Below are positions 1 through 6,927 of a DNA stretch of 64,000 nucleotides, one piece after another. The position numbers and the translations under genes are program-made. The DNA is from JAUUZT01 sp964654015. Lineage in GTDB: Bacteria > Chloroflexota > Dehalococcoidia > GIF9 > AB-539-J10. The notes beneath the pieces are model-generated. The model was not told the DNA's origin, made no database searches, and saw nothing but the letters and a program-made list of their open reading frames with translations. Position 1 is the stretch's first letter. Every line of letters starts with the position of its first letter. The stretch lies in assembly GCA_964654015.1 (NCBI GenBank), contig CAZZHQ010000001.1, positions 41,133 to 105,132 on the forward strand, written 5' to 3'.

Positions 1-246
1 ACTTCCCATTGCAGGAATGACAAACGGGTCAGCTCCATATCTCTTCAATTCGGAAACAACTGTGGCCAATATGAGCACATTGTCGGTTATCCCCCGGCTT
101 CCTGCTGTTACGGCCACTTTCATCCCCGGGCGAACCCCGGTGCGCAAATTCAGTTTCTGCATCTCTGCGACAATTGCCTGCCTGACATCCCCTATCCTGG
201 GACTTTCCCGTTTCCGCTCAGCAAGGAACATTCTGGGGAATTTCAT
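1..246 (-). CDS. LarA-like (lactate racemase family, DUF2088) protein, N-terminal part
   Basis: This is the first 82 codons of a gene that runs off the left edge. The ATG at 246 is preceded on the minus strand by a good GGAGGTG Shine-Dalgarno sequence. The visible protein starts MKFPRMFLAERK and contains TAGSRGITDN followed by a segment ending FVIPAMGS. In the LarA/DUF2088 family a GSRGI...PF(I/V)PAMGSHGG arrangement is typical. LarA itself is a nickel-pincer racemase; many relatives have unknown substrates. The catalytic histidines lie beyond the window, so the reaction cannot be judged. The gene would follow the aminotransferase next to it on the same strand, 66 bp away. Family call is from remembered motif similarity. 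Confidence 0.6.
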   Translation of the reverse strand, partial: MKFPRMFLAERKRESPRIGDVRQAIVAEMQKLNLRTGVRPGMKVAVTAGSRGITDNVLILATVVSELKRYGADPFVIPAMGS

Positions 247-312
247 AAGGGAACACCTCCGTTATTTAAGTCTCGATAAACCATGTTTCACCTGATTAAC
301 TACCAATAACAA

Positions 313-1509
313 CTACAAGCTGCTCACTGCCTCCTCTATTCTAAACAGCGCTTCTGACAGAGTACTACGAGGGCAGGCGATATTAATTCGCTGAAATCCT
401 GATCCTGAAGGCCCAAAAAGATAGCCATCATCGAGGCCAACCCTGGCTTTCTCTCTCATAAAGCTCCTGAGTCCTGCATCGCCCAATCCCAGTTTCCGGC
501 AATCCAGCCAGATCAAATAGGTGCCTTCTGGTTTGATGACTTCGATTTTCGAAATCTTCTGTTCGAAATATGCCATTAAATAATCAAGATTACCCTGCAG
601 GTACTCCAGGAGCTGCCCCAGCCATTCATCGCCATAGCGATAAGCCGCTTCCATCGCGGTCAGTCCGAACAGGTTCACCCTGGTTACAATGCCATGCCTG
701 GCTGCATTAAATCGGAGCCGGAGCTCCTCATTGGGAATGATTATGATAGAGGCATTCAAACCCGCCAGATTGAAAGTCTTGCTTGGCGCCATACACAGCA
801 CGGAATGCTGTTCAAATTCCTTTGATATTGAAGCGAAGGGAATGTGTTTAGCGCCTTTGAAGAGAAGTTCACAATGAATCTCATCCGATAGCATCAGCGC
901 TCCTCCTTCGATGACGATTTCCCCCATCTGTACCAGTTCGTCCCTGGTCCATACCCGCCCTACCGGGTTATGAGGGTTACAGAGTATCATCATCCTGGCA
1001 CGTGAGGCAGTCGGAGACATTCCATCTTTAGGCGCAAACTTGCTCTTGAGGTCATTGTAATCAATCTCATAATGCATATCCAGTAGTTTTAGCTGGTTAT
1101 TGGCCACCTGGCATCCACAGTCATGGAGCGCTGACCAGAATGGATAGTAGACAGGACCCTGGATGATGATGTCATCACCGGGATGAGTAAATGCCCGAAT
1201 AGCAGCATGTATTGAGGGAATAACACCCGGGGTGAACACAATCCACTCTGGATTGATGCTCCAACCATATTTTTGCTGTATCCTGTCTACGATAGCCCCA
1301 GTGACTGACTTTTCTGGAAGTGTATAGCCAAATACCTGATGCCCTGCCCTCTCTATAATGGCATCTATGATCGGTTTAGCTGATGGAAAATCCATATCCG
1401 CCACCCACATTGGCAGAATGTCTTCCTCTCCAAACAGAGAGCTCACTGTATCCCATTTCATGGAAGCAGTGCCTTTCCTGTTTACAACCCTATCAAAATC
1501 GTATTTCAT
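313..1509 (-). CDS. PLP-dependent aminotransferase of the MalY/PatB cystathionine beta-lyase type
   Basis: This is a fold-type I PLP enzyme of 398 residues, the usual length for MalY/PatB proteins. The N-terminal segment ILPMWVADMDFP (about 31-42) is the family hallmark. The cofactor site shows NPHNPVGR (about 178-185), SDEIHCEL (about 208) and the Schiff-base lysine in APSKTFNLAGL (K244). Family members cleave cystathionine or cysteine C-S bonds, giving pyruvate, ammonia and a thiol; some are true aminotransferases. The ATG at 1509 has a GGGAGAGAG ribosome site. It lies 22 bp after the nitrilase-family gene on the same strand, so the two are probably co-transcribed. The substrate cannot be told from sequence alone. 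Confidence 0.85.
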   Translation of the reverse strand: MKYDFDRVVNRKGTASMKWDTVSSLFGEEDILPMWVADMDFPSAKPIIDAIIERAGHQVFGYTLPEKSVTGAIVDRIQQKYGWSINPEWIVFTPGVIPSIHAAIRAFTHPGDDIIIQGPVYYPFWSALHDCGCQVANNQLKLLDMHYEIDYNDLKSKFAPKDGMSPTASRARMMILCNPHNPVGRVWTRDELVQMGEIVIEGGALMLSDEIHCELLFKGAKHIPFASISKEFEQHSVLCMAPSKTFNLAGLNASIIIIPNEELRLRFNAARHGIVTRVNLFGLTAMEAAYRYGDEWLGQLLEYLQGNLDYLMAYFEQKISKIEVIKPEGTYLIWLDCRKLGLGDAGLRSFMREKARVGLDDGYLFGPSGSGFQRINIACPRSTLSEALFRIEEAVSSL

Positions 1510-1531
1510 AGGCTACTCTCTCCCAACACCA

Positions 1532-2425
1532 TCAAAGAAGAGGCAAGTCTTCAGTATCAGCGGTTATGGCTTTATATAAGTCAGGTCTGCGGTCCCTGAG
1601 CACGGAAGTAGTCTGTCGCAAATGTATCAGCTTCCCTCTATCCAGTTCACAATGGATAACCCCTTCACAGTCTCCAATGGAAACTATCACCTCTCCCCAG
1701 GGATCGACGACACGTGACTCCCCAATGATAACGGCATCCTTTTCCTGACCTACATGGTTGCATGCCGCCAGATATACCTGGTTTTCGATTGCTCTTTGAG
1801 CTGTTTTCAGATCCCACTGGCGAAGCCAGCCTTCCTTATTCATTGCTTCGACACCGGTGTTCTCGGGCAAACTACTTGCAGCAGGTGACAGGTAGTTGAC
1901 CGCTTCACAGAAAGGGACGACGAGCAACTCTGCTCCATTCAACATCGCGCACCGTGCCGCCTCGGGGAAATTAAGGTCATAACAGATAACAACTCCTACT
2001 TTCCAGCCACACACATTAAAGACCGGAAACTTGGAGCCATAACGATAATATATTCTCTCCAAGCTACGGTTCCCTGGAGGGTGCGTTTTACGATATTTAC
2101 CAGCTATCCGTCCCTGGGGACTTACAAGCATGGCAGTATCGTAATATATGGCAGGCATTTGTTCTTCATAAATAGTGGCAAGGATATAGGCACTGTGCTG
2201 GCGTGCCTTGTCCTTGATTCTGGTCATGGTATAGCCATCATCTTTCTCTGCCATCTGTACGTATTTATAATCCCGGTACATGGCGAAGTAGAAATAATTA
2301 AAGAACTCTGGCAGGACTATCAGATCTGGCTTTTCTTTAGCCGCTTCGTCAATAAAATTGCATGCTTTCTCAACATTGGCATCTCGGTCGTCACCGGCAT
2401 TCATTTGAATAAGGCTGAGTTTCAT
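1532..2425 (-). CDS. Carbon-nitrogen hydrolase (nitrilase superfamily amidase)
   Basis: The 297-residue protein carries the complete Glu-Lys-Cys triad of the nitrilase superfamily: E40 in VLPEFF, K113 in YRKTHPPG and C148 in VVICYDLNFPEAAR. These enzymes hydrolyse amides, carbamoyl groups or nitriles in the cytoplasm. The length and the order of motifs are typical of single-domain amidases such as N-carbamoylputrescine or omega-amidase relatives, but the substrate is not determined. The ATG at 2425 follows a GGGAGGGA site. The gene leads into the MalY-type aminotransferase, suggesting joint degradation of an amino acid or amine; that link is inference. Confidence 0.85.
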   Translation of the reverse strand: MKLSLIQMNAGDDRDANVEKACNFIDEAAKEKPDLIVLPEFFNYFYFAMYRDYKYVQMAEKDDGYTMTRIKDKARQHSAYILATIYEEQMPAIYYDTAMLVSPQGRIAGKYRKTHPPGNRSLERIYYRYGSKFPVFNVCGWKVGVVICYDLNFPEAARCAMLNGAELLVVPFCEAVNYLSPAASSLPENTGVEAMNKEGWLRQWDLKTAQRAIENQVYLAACNHVGQEKDAVIIGESRVVDPWGEVIVSIGDCEGVIHCELDRGKLIHLRQTTSVLRDRRPDLYKAITADTEDLPLL

Positions 2426-2524
2426 AGCAGAGTCCCTCCCTAAATGAGTGATGCCTAATTCTAGCAGGGTAAACAGGCACCTTCAATGCAGTATCTTTAG
2501 AGGATACTCTATGGGTTTACTCTA

Positions 2525-3733
2525 CTAGCTATTGAATGCATATTGTTGTTTCCGTACTAAAGGACGTTGTAATTGACGTGGAAAGCGGCTTTTCCCAATG
2601 TTTGGCGCAGGCACAGAGTAATCAAAGCCTTGCATCGTCTGCCGCTCCAGTGTCTCATTAAGCACGCGCTCCAGGGCATTCACCATAGTCAGGTCCGCAT
2701 CAGTTATTAAAGTTATTGCATCTCCGGTTTTATTAACCCTTCCTGTACGGCCAATACGGTGAGTGTAAGCATCTACGTTCTCAGGCATGTCATAGTTAAT
2801 GACGTGTGAAATACACGAAACATCGATGCCACGGGCGGCAATATCTGTCGCTACCAGGATTTTAAACGAGCCCATACGAAAGCCATCAATTGCTGCCTGG
2901 CGTCTTTGTTGAGACAGGTTTCCTTGCAGTGAGATTGCACTGAATCCCTCTTTCTTCAAGTGCTGTGCGACACGCTCGGCACGATGTTTGGTACGAGTAA
3001 AAACAAGTACTGACTCCGTTTTAGTATGATTTAAGAGTTTCACCAGCAGTGCAGTTTTGAGATGCTGCTTAACTGGATACAGCGCATGTGACACTGTGGT
3101 TGCCGGTACTGTGCGGCCTATTTGTACCGTGACCGGGTTATGCAGGAATTCTTTGACCAGGTGCCGGATGTCATCAGGCATGGTAGCCGAAAAAAGTAGC
3201 GTCTGATGCTGTTTTAAGATGCATTTCATAATACTCCTGATATCTGGTAGAAAACCCATATCCAGCATCCTGTCCGCCTCGTCAATTACAAGAACTTCCA
3301 GATTGGATAAATCGATAGTACCTTTCCAGAGGTGGTCAAGCAATCGGCCTGGACAGGCAACCGCTATTTCCACTCCATTGCGCAGCCTCTGGATTTGTTG
3401 TTCTATGCTCACTCCCCCATAGATGGGAATGCTTTGCAACCTGGTTTGCCGTCCCAATTCACTGAAAAACTCGCATGTTTGCACGGTCAATTCCCGTGTG
3501 GGAGAGATGATGACAGCTCCTACCTGGCCTTTGGGACGCTGCAGCAGGCGCTGCAAAATTGGCAGCACAAAAGCAGCGGTTTTACCAGTTCCCGTCTGGG
3601 CCAGGCCAATAACATCATGGCCCTTCATGATAGTAGGGATTGCTTTACGCTGGATGGCCGTGGGCGTGGTATAACCTTGTGCCTGAACGCCAGCCATAAT
3701 ACTTGGATTAAGATTGAATGATTCGAAACTCAC
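2525..3733 (-). CDS. DEAD-box ATP-dependent RNA helicase (RhlE-like)
   Basis: The 402-residue protein has the full DEAD-box set: Q motif GYTTPTAIQ (20-28), Walker A AQTGTGKT (45-52), PTREL (79), DEAD (151-154), SAT (182-184) and HRIGRTGR (325-332). It has the minimal two-RecA core with only a short basic tail, as in RhlE. Such helicases remodel RNA during ribosome assembly and cold adaptation. The start is GTG at 3733, supported by AAGGAG five bases upstream. The next gene upstream on the same strand encodes an RRM protein; the pairing of a DEAD-box helicase with a glycine-rich RNA-binding protein fits a cold-response role, which is inference. Confidence 0.92.
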   Translation of the reverse strand: MSFESFNLNPSIMAGVQAQGYTTPTAIQRKAIPTIMKGHDVIGLAQTGTGKTAAFVLPILQRLLQRPKGQVGAVIISPTRELTVQTCEFFSELGRQTRLQSIPIYGGVSIEQQIQRLRNGVEIAVACPGRLLDHLWKGTIDLSNLEVLVIDEADRMLDMGFLPDIRSIMKCILKQHQTLLFSATMPDDIRHLVKEFLHNPVTVQIGRTVPATTVSHALYPVKQHLKTALLVKLLNHTKTESVLVFTRTKHRAERVAQHLKKEGFSAISLQGNLSQQRRQAAIDGFRMGSFKILVATDIAARGIDVSCISHVINYDMPENVDAYTHRIGRTGRVNKTGDAITLITDADLTMVNALERVLNETLERQTMQGFDYSVPAPNIGKSRFPRQLQRPLVRKQQYAFNS

Positions 3734-4091
3734 TAATGCTCCTTATATGTGTAAATATATATACAAATTTGTTTTAGATGATTTGGCCTATTCATATAGT
3801 AAACTGGTCTCCATTTGTAGTAAAAAGAATGTTTCTTTTTCTAGAAAGGCCTTTTTCAGAAAGCTATTATTTTTATGCATCCTGGTGATACAGCCCGCCA
3901 TGAAAGTCTTTCTGCGCCAATCTCTCCCCTATTTTTCTCTAGAGGCAGCTTGCCCACATAGACTTGCATATTACGCAATTACTGCGAAGATGGTTGCGTC
4001 ACAAAGACCACAACCTAAGAGTGGCAACAGCCATTCTTAGGTTGTAAAAATATCAGTATAACTATTTAATTCAGGTCGAAGGGAAGACAGA
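3734..4091. other. Intergenic region between helicase and RRM genes
   Basis: This 358-bp stretch holds the 5' flank of the helicase gene and the 3' flank of the RRM gene, both on the minus strand. It contains one strong stem-loop at 4010-4045, listed separately. Near the helicase it is AT-rich with a run of TATATAT around 3757-3765 that could hold a promoter, but no clear -35 partner was found. No convincing reading frame is present. Confidence 0.6.
4010..4045. terminator. Strong stem-loop, possible terminator of the RRM gene
   Basis: The arms ACAACCTAAGA (4010-4020) and TCTTAGGTTGT (4035-4045) are perfect inverted repeats. They continue inward as TGGC / GCCA around an AACA loop after one G-T position. 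On plus-strand RNA the whole helix is unbroken through a G-U pair; on minus-strand RNA that position is an A-C mismatch. It lies about 45 bp past the RRM stop codon. The expected U-run is weak on the minus side, so it may be an RNA-stability element rather than a classic terminator. Confidence 0.5.
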
Positions 4092-4442
4092 TTAATACCT
4101 GCGTCTTCCTCCTCCTCCTCCGGATCTATTGTCCCTACCGCCACCACCATAACCACCACCGCTTCCTCTGTCGCCATACGACCCGCCACTTCGATTGTCA
4201 GGACGCGGACGAGCTTCGTTTACCACTATCGTCCGTTCTCCCATAACTTTACCATTCAAAGCCTCGATCGCAGCTTCGCTTTCAGGCTTTGAGGTCATTT
4301 CAACAAAAGCAAATCCTTTCGGTCGCCCACTGAATTTGTCAGTTATTATGCTTACTGACGTCACATCCCCGAAAGTCTGAAATTCCTGTTGTAATGCTTC
4401 TTCGGTTACCTCATATGGTAGATTTCCTACGTAAATTCTCAT
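4092..4442 (-). CDS. Glycine-rich RNA-binding protein with one RRM domain
   Basis: The 116-residue protein has a single RRM in residues 1-80 with RNP2 IYVGNL (3-8) and RNP1 KGFAFVEM (42-49), then a tail rich in glycine, arginine and aspartate ending GGGRRRY. This is the layout of bacterial Rbp proteins known from cyanobacteria, Chloroflexota and other groups, which bind RNA and are often cold-induced. The ATG at 4442 is preceded by AAGGAGGAG, one of the best ribosome sites in the window, suggesting high expression. It is 358 bp upstream of a DEAD-box helicase on the same strand. Confidence 0.93.
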   Translation of the reverse strand: MRIYVGNLPYEVTEEALQQEFQTFGDVTSVSIITDKFSGRPKGFAFVEMTSKPESEAAIEALNGKVMGERTIVVNEARPRPDNRSGGSYGDRGSGGGYGGGGRDNRSGGGGGRRRY

Positions 4443-4810
4443 TGATTAATCTCCTCCTTGTTTATTAGTGTTTATTTCCTACCTGCCTATTACAGTTAAG
4501 CAGTACCAACCAATTATCTTCCCCACGATGAGTTTTTGCTCGTTCTTCAGCATTGAAACTAAACTTGATATTAAAGTGGGGGAGTTAAGATTGATTTGTT
4601 CTGATAAAACCTGGACAACCTCCTCTTTATTCTTCCGTTAGAGTCAGGGTCATCCAATACTAAAGAGGAACCAATAAATTTCTGCAAAGCTTGTAACAAC
4701 CAAAACTGTAACAATTCGAAGAACATTATACACTGAAGAAGATTCTTATGCAAACTAAAGAACAGGGTTGCATCTTCCCCCTGTAAATTAGCCCTATTTT
4801 CTATATGATG
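4443..4810. other. Intergenic region upstream of the RRM gene
   Basis: This 368-bp stretch lies between the RRM start and the 3' end of tRNA-Arg, both on the minus strand. It should hold the RRM promoter; CTGTAATAGG near 4487-4496 resembles a -10 region but has no good -35 partner. A 90-codon frame crossing it also runs through the tRNA gene and has no supporting features, so it is not taken as a gene. Nothing else is recognised. Confidence 0.5.
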
Positions 4811-4887
4811 TGGTACCCCTGGGGCGACTCGAACGCCCGACACGCGGTTTAGGAAACCGCTGCTCTATCCACCTGAGCTACAGGGGC
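4811..4887 (-). tRNA. tRNA-Arg (anticodon CCU)
   Basis: A full cloverleaf can be folded. The acceptor is GCCCCTG paired with CAGGGGT (one G-U pair at the end), the discriminator is A, and CCA is encoded. The anticodon stem GCGGT / ACCGC encloses loop TTCCTAA, giving anticodon CCU, which reads AGG. The T arm holds GTTCGAGTC. It is the second gene of a two-tRNA unit, separated from tRNA-Ala by one base. Confidence 0.95.
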
Positions 4888-4888
4888 A

Positions 4889-4964
4889 TGGTGGAGATAG
4901 GGGGATTCGAACCCCCAACCTCTGCATTGCGAACGCAGCGCTCTCCCAACTGAGCTATATCCCC
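4889..4964 (-). tRNA. tRNA-Ala (anticodon CGC)
   Basis: The acceptor GGGGATA pairs with TATCTCC and contains the G3-U70 wobble pair that defines alanine tRNAs. CCA is encoded. The anticodon stem CTGCG / TGCAG encloses TTCGCAA, anticodon CGC, which reads GCG. It is the first gene of the two-tRNA unit; a likely promoter lies just upstream at 4974-5002. Confidence 0.95.
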
Positions 4965-4973
4965 ATGAATATA

Positions 4974-5002
4974 ATCCTAACAAGGCACCAAAGGCAGGTC
5001 AA
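4974..5002 (-). promoter_or_regulatory. Sigma70-type promoter of the tRNA-Ala / tRNA-Arg unit
   Basis: On the minus strand TTGACC is followed after exactly 17 bases by TAGGAT. Transcription would start about 4-6 bases before the 5' end of tRNA-Ala. Position, spacing and the near-consensus -35 make this a good candidate. Confidence 0.55.
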
Positions 5003-5045
5003 GTTTGCACCAGAGCTGCCCCTTATCAAAAAACCTTAAACGAAG

Positions 5046-6434
5046 CTAGGCCTTCATCCTTTTCAACCGCATTGCGGCAGCATCCACCGCCAGCGTCATA
5101 CAATCAAAGGTCGGTGCGGCAGGAGGAGCATAGCACGTCTCCAGTTGAAGGAAATCTTTAACGGTCATCCCTTGCAGAATAGCAACAGCAAAGACGTTAA
5201 CCCGCTGATGCACCTCCTGCTCTCCTACGATCTGTGCTGCCAGAATTTTCCCATCCTCAGGATTAACCATGACCTTCACATTAATCTCTTTTCCTCCGGG
5301 GTAGTATGGAGGCAATGTGGTCCCTTTGGCTTTGCCCAGCACCGGGGTTATTCCCGCTTTTTTCAGTTCCTTTATTGTTGGTCCCACCGCAGCCACCTGC
5401 AGGTTAAACAGCTCTGTCGTCCTGTTATTCAGAATGCCTCGAGGCATCTCTTCTTCTCCTCCAACAGCATTAACGCTGGCCACTCTACCCTGTTTAACGC
5501 CGATACTACCCAGTCCTATTAAACATGGCTCCCCCGTAACGATGTCCGGATACTCCGTACAATCTCCCGCCGCATATATATCCTTAACAGATGTCCGCCC
5601 CTTCTCATCAATCACTATCCCTCCAGTAGATCCGATTTTACAGCCTGCCTTCTCTGCCATCTCAATACGAGCCGTGCTTCCCGCGGATATTATCAACAAA
5701 TCCATCGGATACTCTGTCTCTTCTCCTGTATCCAGATTTTTAAGAACCACACACTCCATCTTGTCATCCCCCTTGATTTCAGAGACAGTGACCCTCTGTA
5801 TAAAATGTATGCCCTCCATCTCCGCATTCTTCTGAACAATGCCAGCCATATCTTCATCTATCATACCAGTAAGCATGTGTGTTCTAAGTCTCACATAGGT
5901 ATCCATGCCCATCCGAGCCAGTGCTTCCGCCATCTCCATTCCGACCAGGCCAGACCCTGCTATCATCCCTCGCTTGCTTTTCTTAGCCCAGGCCATAACC
6001 CGTTTCGCATCATCCATATCTCGAAGCGTGAAGACCCCCTTTTTCAAATTTCCCTCTGCACTATAAGCCCCTTTTATTTCAGGTACCCATGACCTGGCTC
6101 CTGTAGCAATAATAAGGGCGTTGTATTCATGCAATCGTTCGTCCCCACCCTGCAAAGACCGTGACTTCACTATTTTCTTCTCTGTATCGATGGCATATAC
6201 GTCCCTTTCAAGTTGCAAATCAATCTTAAATCGCTGGAACCAGGCGGGTGTAAACTCTATCAATTCCTCGAAATCCGGAATAATGTCCCCAAACACATAA
6301 GGCAAGCCACATTTGGAGTATAAACTGTAATGTTCGTCGCCAAGTATCGTTATCTCGGCCTTCATATCTGCCTTTCGGGCAAACTGTGCTGCCGTTGTGC
6401 CAGCAGCTCCACTCCCAATAATTAACAGTTTCAT
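5046..6434 (-). CDS. FAD/NAD(P)-dependent pyridine nucleotide-disulfide oxidoreductase (CoA-disulfide reductase / NADH oxidase type)
   Basis: The 462-residue protein has an N-terminal FAD Rossmann motif (GSGAAG, 7-12), a central NAD motif GSGLVGMEMAE, a second FAD motif DIYAAGDC and a C-terminal dimerisation domain. A single active-site cysteine, C42 in YSKCGLPY, marks the CoA-disulfide reductase / NADH oxidase / persulfide reductase branch rather than glutathione reductase, which has a CxxxxC pair. The reaction is NAD(P)H-dependent reduction of a disulfide, polysulfide or oxygen. No rhodanese domain is fused. The ATG at 6434 follows GGGAGG. It stands alone, between the tRNA pair and the accessory cassette. 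Confidence 0.88.
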   Translation of the reverse strand: MKLLIIGSGAAGTTAAQFARKADMKAEITILGDEHYSLYSKCGLPYVFGDIIPDFEELIEFTPAWFQRFKIDLQLERDVYAIDTEKKIVKSRSLQGGDERLHEYNALIIATGARSWVPEIKGAYSAEGNLKKGVFTLRDMDDAKRVMAWAKKSKRGMIAGSGLVGMEMAEALARMGMDTYVRLRTHMLTGMIDEDMAGIVQKNAEMEGIHFIQRVTVSEIKGDDKMECVVLKNLDTGEETEYPMDLLIISAGSTARIEMAEKAGCKIGSTGGIVIDEKGRTSVKDIYAAGDCTEYPDIVTGEPCLIGLGSIGVKQGRVASVNAVGGEEEMPRGILNNRTTELFNLQVAAVGPTIKELKKAGITPVLGKAKGTTLPPYYPGGKEINVKVMVNPEDGKILAAQIVGEQEVHQRVNVFAVAILQGMTVKDFLQLETCYAPPAAPTFDCMTLAVDAAAMRLKRMKA

Positions 6435-6461
6435 ATAACATTCCCTCCTTGGTTTAGTTTC

Positions 6462-6491
6462 TATTATTCAGACGCCTGTTAAGTGTATCAA
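6462..6491 (-). promoter_or_regulatory. Possible promoter of the flavoenzyme gene
   Basis: On the minus strand TTGATA is followed after 18 bases by ATAATA, about 30 bases upstream of the start codon. The -35 is good (5 of 6), the -10 is off consensus. Weak to moderate support. Confidence 0.35.
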
Positions 6492-6712
6492 ATCTGGCTG
6501 CTATAATTAAGGATTAAAAAGCCCCAACTTTGATAATTAGTTGAGGCCAATATAAAAGCTTTAGTTTTATAGGTTAATGGTGGCTCTTTATTCCTTCTCT
6601 TTTAGCTTGAGAACTTATCCAAGCATATATTTTATATTCATCGTTTCCTATCTTCGTGTTTAGCTAACACATAGGCTTTCATTTTGTGGCTTCTTACCAG
6701 GGTTTAAAGAGG

Positions 6713-6727
6713 CTTTTATATAAAGTT
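6713..6727 (+). repeat. 15-bp direct repeat, left copy, at the end of the accessory cassette
   Basis: The sequence CTTTTATATAAAGTT occurs here and again at 12524-12538 in the same orientation, with no mismatch. The two copies bracket the RadC-N / methylase / OLD cassette. The stop codon of the last small ORF of the cassette lies inside this copy. The core TTTATATAAA is palindromic. It may be an attachment site or target duplication; the low complexity leaves room for chance. Confidence 0.5.
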
Positions 6728-6910
6728 TGGGTCTAAGATAGAGCTGAGATAATCCCCAAAGCCTTCGTCTGTTTTCTTTTTTAGGTTCTTTAATTCAGGT
6801 GTGATTTCCTCAAGGTAATCTTTGTCTTTTGGTATCCTTATGCTCTCTAGCCCGGCTTCCAGCCAGACCTTGAGGTAATTGAATCTACTAGGATACCCCT
6901 CACCATACAC
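6716..6910 (-). CDS. Small hypothetical protein, last gene of the cassette (64 aa)
   Basis: The frame opens with GTG at 6910, 17 bp after the stop codon of the OLD-family gene, and encodes 64 residues. The composition is charged (many Lys, Glu, Asp), with an acidic-basic helix-like middle and no membrane segment. A GGGAGGG site lies about 20 bases upstream, rather far for this start. An ATG seven bases further upstream is in another frame and stops after 19 codons, so the frame may be a frameshifted remnant of a longer gene. I do not recognise a family. It may be a small partner of the cassette or debris at its edge. Confidence 0.35.
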   Translation of the reverse strand: MYGEGYPSRFNYLKVWLEAGLESIRIPKDKDYLEEITPELKNLKKKTDEGFGDYLSSILDPNFI

Positions 6911-6927
6911 AATTGCATTTAATCTTA

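Noticed and set aside
3714..4040. Plus-strand frame of 108 codons between the helicase and RRM genes
   Set aside because: Begins antisense to the helicase, crosses the stem-loop, and has no family features or ribosome site.
4571..4843. Minus-strand frame of 90 codons overlapping tRNA-Arg
   Set aside because: Runs through a functional tRNA gene and has no recognisable domain.
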